The notes under the pieces were generated by a model. It ran no database searches and was not told where the DNA came from. It was given only the letters and a program-made list of their open reading frames with translations. Shown here one piece after another: positions 57,132-64,000 of a DNA stretch of 64,000 nt (positions are counted from its first letter, which is position 1; each line of letters opens with the position of its first letter). Source of the stretch: Lantana camara (lineage: Eukaryota > Streptophyta > Magnoliopsida > Lamiales > Verbenaceae); the NCBI GenBank assembly GCA_037501455.1, contig CM074865.1:35322501-35386500 (forward strand), given 5' to 3'. Position numbers and translations under genes: made by a program.

Positions 57132-57887
57132 TGTAGCACCCGGAGCGACGGGTCACCACATCCCCGCACCTAGACCCGAACCCACATATGAAATGGATTT
57201 CCATACATAAGCCCAAGTCTAAGCAAATGGAGACCTACACGCACACACTAAGCCAAGCGGGGCTAAAACATAATAGAGCACGCCAAACAATTAAACATGT
57301 GAGCGGAAGCAATAAACAGGATCCATACAAGAGCTTAAGGAAAACATACTAAAATTTACAATGGCCACACGACCCAAAATAACGAGTACATACATCAAGT
57401 ATTCATAAGTAACCCATAAAATAAAATTTCATATACATAAACAAAATAGGAGTAAGAGTATCCAAAATGCAACATATAATATGAAGACTCGACCTAAACT
57501 AGCAAGTATGACTCAACACGACGTACTAACCCGCCTAGCTCGAGCAACCTGAAAGGATAAAGGAGAGGGTTAGTCTGCAACTCGACTGAGTGAGGGGGCT
57601 AACGCACACCCACACACATAAATAAGTATAGATCATAGCAATTACAAAAGGGATGGTCATGAACCGGGCTAGGGTTTTGCATACCAAATTAGCTTCAAAA
57701 CGTAGCTTATAATACATAAAGAAATCCTATCCTGATTCATAATCCATCAATACAAGCATAAACATACGTCCGGCTAGTACGAACCTCCAACAACTCCTCA
57801 TATCATAACATAAAATACCTAAATCACAAATACCAATCCATCCCCACTTCAACGGTGTTTTGGGAATCAAACCCTCTCCACCTACAA
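57132..57887 (-). repeat. E0 5' LTR, 3' half
   Basis: Left end TGTAGCACCCGGAGCG, the conserved U5 terminus. It runs about 755 bp and stops where a plus-strand LTR begins. It is the half that the E0 3' LTR (29041-30340) lacks. Confidence 0.75.
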
Positions 57888-59308
57888 TACCAACGTCCCG
57901 ACTCTTCGGCCTCCAAGGTACGAACGTCCTGAGTGTGCTAAGTGCACTTTTAAATTAATTAAGTATGTAATTCTGTGATTTATGTGATAATTGAATAATG
58001 ATTATATGCCTTATGCTCTTACTTTAAACGTTCTATACCTTTTCAACTCATTTCCAACAAGTTTAACTCCGTTTTCAATTCCGATTTTTGTGACAACTTG
58101 CTATACATGAATTATGTGATTTATAAACTTATTTATATGCCCATTAATTATTTTAGAGTTCATTTGATACGGTTTTAATACCGTTTTGTTTGATAAGGGA
58201 CTTGAGGGCCAACTCGTTTTAGCGCACCTTGGGTTCCGGAGGCCATAACTTGAGCTCGGGAATTCGTATTCGAATCCCAAAAGAAGCAATGGACTCTTAA
58301 CAAAGAATGGGAGCTAATGAACCTAATTTTGTATTTTTCTAAGCCTGTTTGAACCTCTGAAATTTTATCGAACCGAGCCTCGCGTGCATTTTGGACCCCT
58401 CTAGACTAAATTGGCCATAACTTATTCAATCTTTGACCAAATTAACTAATTCTTGGGCCCACTTCACCCCAAATTAAACCCCCATCTGATCCATAACCCC
58501 TCATTTCATGTTTCATCCAAGAGAGGAGGAGAAATCAGCTACAAACAAGGAAGGAGAGAAATTCTCATCACTATTCACCATCTCAAGATTTTGAGCTCAA
58601 ACCTTGTCCAAACTTCATCCAATTCAAGAGGTAAGTGTACTTTTGTGTCTTCCATCATTATGTGTTTCATTTCATCCATGAATTTCTGAATTTGAGCTAG
58701 ATTTGATAAAGATATGGCATATGACTTGAATAGTGGTGAATAGTAAGGGTTTGTGCTCTTTTGTGAAATTATGTGCCTTTCCTTGTGATTTATTTTGGTT
58801 TTATGCATGATATATGATCACAAAACCTTCATTTATGTTTCTATGTTCATGATTTAAGTGGTAGTTGAGTTATCTTGGAATTGCCATTAGAGAACTAAGC
58901 TTTTATGCAGGAATATGAATTTGTTGAATCTCTTGTGATTACTCCTCGTTGTGCTTCGGTTTTTGCAAGCTTTTAGGCCTTAATTTCGTAAGTTTTGATA
59001 TCCTAACATGCATTTATGTGTCACCTAGATTTAATGTGATTTTTGGGTGATTTTGAGGCTGATTTGCAGGTTTTCACGCGAAAGAGACGAAGCAGGGGAG
59101 AGCTAACGGCCGTTAGTAGCAACGGGAGTTTCTGTCCCCAGTAATGAGCGTTAGTGGGCGTTTGAGGGGTGGGGACTAACGGCCGTTAGTCCCCCAGCTT
59201 ACCCCGTTTGTGTGTTTTGCTTGTTTTGTTCGTTTCCCTCCCCATTCTTGACCCTTGTGTGTTTTGTGCTTATTTATATGTATGTATTGCTTTGCTATAA
59301 CTTGTTAA
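57888..59308 (+). repeat. Plus-strand Tekay-like LTR, 5' part (E3)
   Basis: Begins near AACGTCCCGACTCTTCGG (first TG lost), with the U3 module around 58200-58370, splice donor CAAGAG|GTAAGTG at 58631 and palindromes at 59103-59194. It is cut by the minus-strand LTR at 59309. The rest may lie right of the window. Confidence 0.75.
59103..59194 (+). repeat. Palindromes 'CTAACGGCCGTTAG' in E3 LTR
   Basis: CTAACGGCCGTTAG (59103-59116) is perfect. The second (59171-59194) is a 24-nt perfect palindrome with core ACTAACGGCCGTTAGT extended on both sides by G4/C4. Confidence 0.88.
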
Positions 59309-62300
59309 TGTAGCACCCCGAGCGAAGGGCACCACATCCCCCGCACCATAGCCTGACATGTGTAACTAAATGGGAACACCGCACACGCATCAAGCCATAG
59401 CGAACCAGAGACAAACAAAAACACACCCCTAGGCTAGGCGATCTAGACCCTAATACAGAGTGCGTAACAAAAAGAATGGAATCAAAGGCGGAAGCAACAG
59501 GATCAATAATTATAAACATGTAAGATCTCAAATAGAAACAGGTGACGGGTTCAACTAACATAGATTCCTAATCCCCGTAAATCAAATATAAAACATAAAT
59601 GCACAACGGGTTCATCCTATCCCTAGAAGCAAGTCTCGAATCATATTAAGTCAATAAGATGCATCAAATACATAATTATAAGCTTATACATATTCAAAAT
59701 TCCAAAGCGTAAGGATAAAGATGCAGAATGCAAAAGACTCGAACAACTTGACCCAAAAAACCCAAAAGAAGACCGTCGCCTTGCTCGAACCGAACCCTGC
59801 ACCTGAAACTAAAGGGGAAAAAGGGAGACGGGTCAGTCTACAACTCGACTGAGTGAGGGGGCTGAACACACACACACGATACGTAATATAGAGTATAACA
59901 CGTATTTAACAAAAGACTATGATCCGGGAATAGGATTTTGCACACCGAAATCCATTTTTAAAACAAACGTATACACATCATATCAAATCATAGCATACTT
60001 AACATAAAAGTCCTATCCCGTTCCATAATCAACATAACGTACAAAAAACTCGGCGAGCACAAGCAGAAATCCCATCCCGGGCTCCTCATAACATAACATA
60101 TCATTCCAACCTTCTCCAGGTGATGGAAGGGTTGTACGACCCTAACCATCCATTACATTATGTATGGGTCGTGAGTTTCATGACGCTCATGCCCGAGGAT
60201 TCCATCCCCCACCAAACCCCCTAGTAGGTTTCGGGTTGATCCTATCTAACAGGAGAATGTGCACAGGGGTCATAACCGGCGACCCCATGGCCGTCCCGCG
60301 TCTCCCTTACCCACATCTCCGATGTCTAATCATAACATACCAGAACATAACATAACATAACTCGCTCGAAACATAACATATCATAACATAACTTACGTAC
60401 CTTATCAGACATACCTTACCTTGAAACTTAGCGTATGCTATGGACGTACCTCTCCGTGTCATCCTAATCCTTAGCTAGCTTGAAAGTATACGGTTTGGAG
60501 CATAGCCTCATTGCAAAACATTTTCAAGCTTACGTATGCTCGTACAAATAATTCAAAACTTTTAATCATATGAAAAAGTCATAAACATATCATATATACA
60601 CATATCTATTATATAAATATAATAGTATAATCGCATGCGGGCTTGAAAACGAACATATAGGGTTGTAGGTCGCATTAACTATAACAAATCTAAAACCTCA
60701 ACTTGACGAATAAACCGAACGAACGGTCCCAAAGCACCCCACGAACAACTCCCTTCAAACAATCTAAACACAAAAAACAAGGCTAAGACTCCATATGAAC
60801 CATAGAAATGCTCGGCTAATGCATATAGATGCAAATGATGCAATGCACTTCATATAAGTTCATACTTAGGCAAAGTGGCGCAATTAACAAAATATCAGAC
60901 AACTAATTCAAGAATCGAGCTCATATCATGTCAAATAAACTCATATCATATCATATAATAGCATTCCATATGCATTCATAAGGTTCAAGTGCACAAAGAA
61001 GGCAAACGACGCAAGAAAACGTTACATGTATCACTCATTAAATTAAATAATGCTTTTTCTTTAACAAAAACAAACACACATAACATAAAATATATAATAT
61101 ATATACATGCATCACACTCTAAATATATAATATATATACACATGCATGCACAACAATATGTATACTATATATATATACACACTCCGCACTCAAGTACACA
61201 CATATAAGCACACACGCACTAAAAAAAAAATCCATGCAACCCATTAACACTTACATGCATGCAATACAAACCAAAGCACATATACACAACATGCAACAGG
61301 GCTCCCCGCCCAGGGAAGAAAGATGCTGGAAGCTTCTGCATAAGTGTCCCGTCCAAAACAAAATCTCCCCTCCCGGGGAGATTACAACAGCAGCAGCCGA
61401 AGAGCAGCAGCAATAGCCCCGTTCTCCTCCCTTTTCATGCAGCAGCAGGAGAGCAATGTAGCAGTAACAACACAGTAGCAAAAATAGCAAGAAAATGAAG
61501 GTAAAACTGACAGCAACTCACGCAGCAAGAACAAGAAGAACAAGGTTCCAATCATGCTTCAAATTCTTAAATTTTCAGTCACATTTCCAAGCTCCAATCA
61601 TGTTGAAACTTCACATACTCACAATCCATGAAAATAAGAGCAAGAATTCAGTTATTGGTGCTTAAGGTAATAAGATTCATGCATTAAAATCCACAAAAAC
61701 CGAAGCTGTCTCATGAATTCAAGATTTGGAGCTAAACCTAACTATTCATGTTCTACACCAAAGCATATTCAAATATCCAAGAAATTCAGCAATCAAACAT
61801 TTAAAAGAAATATGAGAAGATGGAGAACAAAACCATGGACTTACCTTTCGAATTTGAGGCGAATCAGAGGAGTATTGAACTTGAAATTGTAAAAGTGAAT
61901 AGTGCAGATTTCTCTCCCCGCTTGGAGCTCGATTTGCTGCTTCTTTCCTTATCTTGGCTGGTGATTTTTGAAATGAGAGAAGTAGAGAGGGATAGAGAAT
62001 TAAGTTAGGGTCACATGGGTTTAAAAACGGGTCAATTTGGTTAAGAAATGGGTCGGATATAAACAGAACGGGTGGGTTGGTAAATCTGCACGTGGCTCAC
62101 GTTTCGGGCAAACTTCGGAGGCTCAAACGGAGTTAGAAAAATACAAAGCTAGGTTCCTTATCTCCATATCTTCGTTATGAGTCCAACATTACCTCCGGAA
62201 TTCGAATCCGAATTCCCGATCTCAAGTTACGGCCTCCGGAACACAAAACAAATAAATGGTCAAGGACCACAACAAACAAATTCTAAAACATAAAACGAGC

Positions 62301-62571
62301 ATCTAAACAAGTACATAAGTCATATAATTCATGTATAGCAAGTTGTTACAAAAATTGGAAATAAGTACGGGCTCAAACGAATTAAAACGGGGTCAAACGG
62401 GTGCTAAACGTTCAAAATTTCAACTAATATACTTAACAAATAATTCATATAAATCAAATATAACATATAAAAATTATAATAAACACATAAATGCATAAAT
62501 AAATAATTTAAAAGCGCACTTAGCTCGCTTATAAAGACATACCTGGACGTCCGAAAATTCGGGGTGTCACA
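59309..62571 (-). repeat. E6 3' LTR
   Basis: 3263 bp. Left end TGTAGCACCCCGAGCG, right end (5' start) TGTGACACCCCGAA. It has a palindrome at 61362-61383, a donor GAAAG|GTAAGTCC at 61844, a U3 module near 62100-62260 and CATAA-rich repeats around 60328-60400. The purine tract lies just right. Candidate duplication GTTAA (59304-59308) cannot be checked in the window. Confidence 0.88.
61362..61383 (-). repeat. Palindrome in E6 LTR
   Basis: AATCTCCCC-TCCC-GGGGAGATT, a 9-bp perfect stem; same word as in solo LTR S1 (2224). Confidence 0.8.
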
Positions 62572-63592
62572 ATCTCTCCCCCTTAAAAAGGACCTGTCCT
62601 CAGGTCCGAATCAGGGTCTTGATCAATGCCGGAAAACTCAACTCCACGCTGCCACTGTGGCACTCTGATTCGTTTCTCAAGTGGCTCCTCGGATTTCCAA
62701 ATCCCGCCACAAGTCTAGAACATCTGCCTAACCTAAACTCTAATGGTTGCTCACGAATGACGAACCCTTTGTAGAAGATGCTTCCGAGAAGTCTCGATCT
62801 CGCACTTCAACTCTAGGGGCCTTCATCCTCAAACTGCGAAGCTCTCGAACCCTTGCCCAACCACGAAACCATGAGAAAATGGCCAAATCATTGAAATGAG
62901 CGACCACTCCAAATCTCATCGAAATCTCCTTAACTTTAGCAATCCGAACACATAGTCCTTAGCCATTTGCTCCCGCTTCTAATTAAAATATGGAAGTCAT
63001 TGGAGAATCCTTCCGGTTCTTAATGCTCGGCCTTCAACCGATGGCACATTAGTCATTGTTACACGAGGTCTACAACGTCTCTCCTTATGCCAATACACCT
63101 TTATTGGTTCTTCAAGTCCTCAAACAAACTCGAACCAAGAGTGGGGTAAGTCTCATGACGTGGCACATCACGAGATGTAGGCTACACTTTTCCGCAAGCA
63201 ACACACAACCAAAGCCTTCCTTTGTGCCCCGATTGTAAACGAAGTAGTCTTGAGTGCCCCCGATTAGGCAAAAGCCGATGTCGAATGCAACTCTCTTCTA
63301 CCGCCTCTTCCCACTCTAAAATCGTACCTCTTTCCTGCAAACGAATCAACGGTTGGCAATCTTAAAGAAAAGAATCGCCTAATATACCCCGTCAACACGA
63401 GAGACTTCTTATTCTGAGGCAATTCTTGGTTCTTCTACCCAAATGCATAGTCGGTTATACCCTTGCTAAAATAAAACTCAACACGAATTACGAAACTCTG
63501 GAGCAGGACGACCAACTCTTCGAAGTGAGCAGAGGGTATTTATCTTCCACAGTTAACCTGTGTGGCTCAATGTAGTCGATATTCAACCTGAG
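62572..63592 (-). pseudogene. E6 internal remnant
   Basis: The purine tract is at 62572-62586. Stem-loop GGACCTG-AGGA-CAGGTCC is at 62590-62607 (minus strand). Heavily decayed pol follows with no long ORF. The best trace is RT-like LRLNIDYIEPHRLTVEDKYP (63500-63592) corresponding to the CIDYRELNRLTVKNKYP block. Much of pol between integrase and RT is compressed or deleted. Confidence 0.65.
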
Positions 63593-64000
63593 TGTAGCAC
63601 CCCGAGCGTAAGGCGCCACATCCCCCGCACTAGAACCCAACACGTGTAACGAAACGGAGAATCCGTACACGCACCAAGCACTAGCGAACGGGTGATAAAC
63701 AAAAGTCCTTCCTAAGCTAGGCGGTCGAAACCCTCAAACAGAGCGCACAAAAAAAAAACATACAAAAGTGGAAGCATTAAACGAACTTAAATAAGGCATA
63801 TTGTCAAGGTTACAAACCACTTCAACCGGATTATTTACAAACTTAACAAAACGGGACCAAAAGTTACAAATACCAAATCAATTCTTAAAATACAAACTTC
63901 AAAAGTACAAATGCAGAATGAACTAAATACGAAAATGTAGACTTAACTAGACTGACAAGACTCCGACCGACAGCAAACCGCTTAGCTCGAACCGACAGAC
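63593..64000 (-). repeat. E7 LTR (partial, runs off the window)
   Basis: Starts TGTAGCACCCCGAGCGTAAGG with the conserved U5 terminus and inserted in the E6 RT remnant. Candidate duplication CTGAG at 63588-63592. Only 408 bp are visible. Confidence 0.8.

Larger units (their letters stand above)
29041..57887 (-). mobile_element. E0: outer Tekay/Del-like chromovirus (whole)
   Basis: Half 3' LTR, purine tract, chromodomain, integrase, RNase H, RT, protease, gag, primer site and half 5' LTR in correct minus-strand order, interrupted by E1+E2 (33755-55919). Lineage is judged from the order of domains, the chromodomain-like tail and the DPGAT protease. Confidence 0.88.

Noticed and set aside
22049..64000. 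Endogenous pararetrovirus sequence.
   Set aside because: No movement or coat protein was seen. Domain order and LTRs are those of Ty3/gypsy and Ty1/copia elements.

Overview
This window looks like nuclear DNA from a flowering plant, probably a repeat-rich eudicot pericentromeric or heterochromatic region. I found no intact host protein gene, tRNA, rRNA or CRISPR. Almost every base can be assigned to LTR retrotransposons inserted into one another. The hallmarks are plant tRNA-Met-type primer sites (TGGTATCAGAGC), an Athila-type primer site (TGGCGCCGTTGCC), polypurine tracts, 5-bp target duplications, and decayed gag, protease, RT, RNase H and integrase frames. The species cannot be named from the sequence.

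Left part (1-22048): one Athila-like Ty3/gypsy element on the minus strand. Its 5' LTR is 20623-22048, followed by the primer site, a broken gag, a protease, and an LTR-like internal promoter. An Athila ORF-1/env-like gene comes next, then a 3' noncoding region that runs off the left edge. RT, RNase H and integrase are missing. Three things have been inserted. (a) About 1.9 kb of GC-richer, organelle-like DNA lies at 405-5955. (b) A solo LTR (677-4360, duplication GGTAA) sits inside that DNA. (c) E5, a complete non-autonomous plus-strand element (8058-16847, duplication CCCAT), splits the env-like ORF.

Middle part (22049-30340): a Tekay-type gag fragment, then a decayed Ty1/copia element truncated at its 5' side (22508-27863). 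Next come a second, scrambled copia LTR fragment (27864-28967) hosting a perfect 458-bp TRIM element (27953-28410, duplication GAACT), and LTR fragments joined head to head.

Right part (29041-57887): a three-level nest on the minus strand. Outer element E0 (Tekay/Del-like chromovirus) is split between gag and protease by E1 (33755-55919, duplication GTGGG). E1 is split inside integrase by E2 (38773-49847, duplication CTTTT). E2 is very young: I counted six substitutions and one 2-bp indel between its two ~3.95-kb LTRs. It nevertheless has no working pol and must have been moved in trans. Beyond E0 lie a plus-strand LTR (57888-59308), another minus-strand 3' LTR with ruined pol (59309-63592), and the start of one more LTR (63593-64000).

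The most interesting signals are shared by otherwise diverged Tekay-like LTR families. One is a splice donor in each LTR paired with an acceptor one base before the gag ATG, so splicing would remove the primer site and about 2.5-3 kb of leader. The second is clusters of family-specific perfect palindromes. The third is a 7-bp stem-loop beside the polypurine tract whose stem differs between families in a compensatory way. The LTR ends are also highly conserved. Together these suggest a cohort of defective elements kept mobile by shared cis-signals and borrowed proteins.
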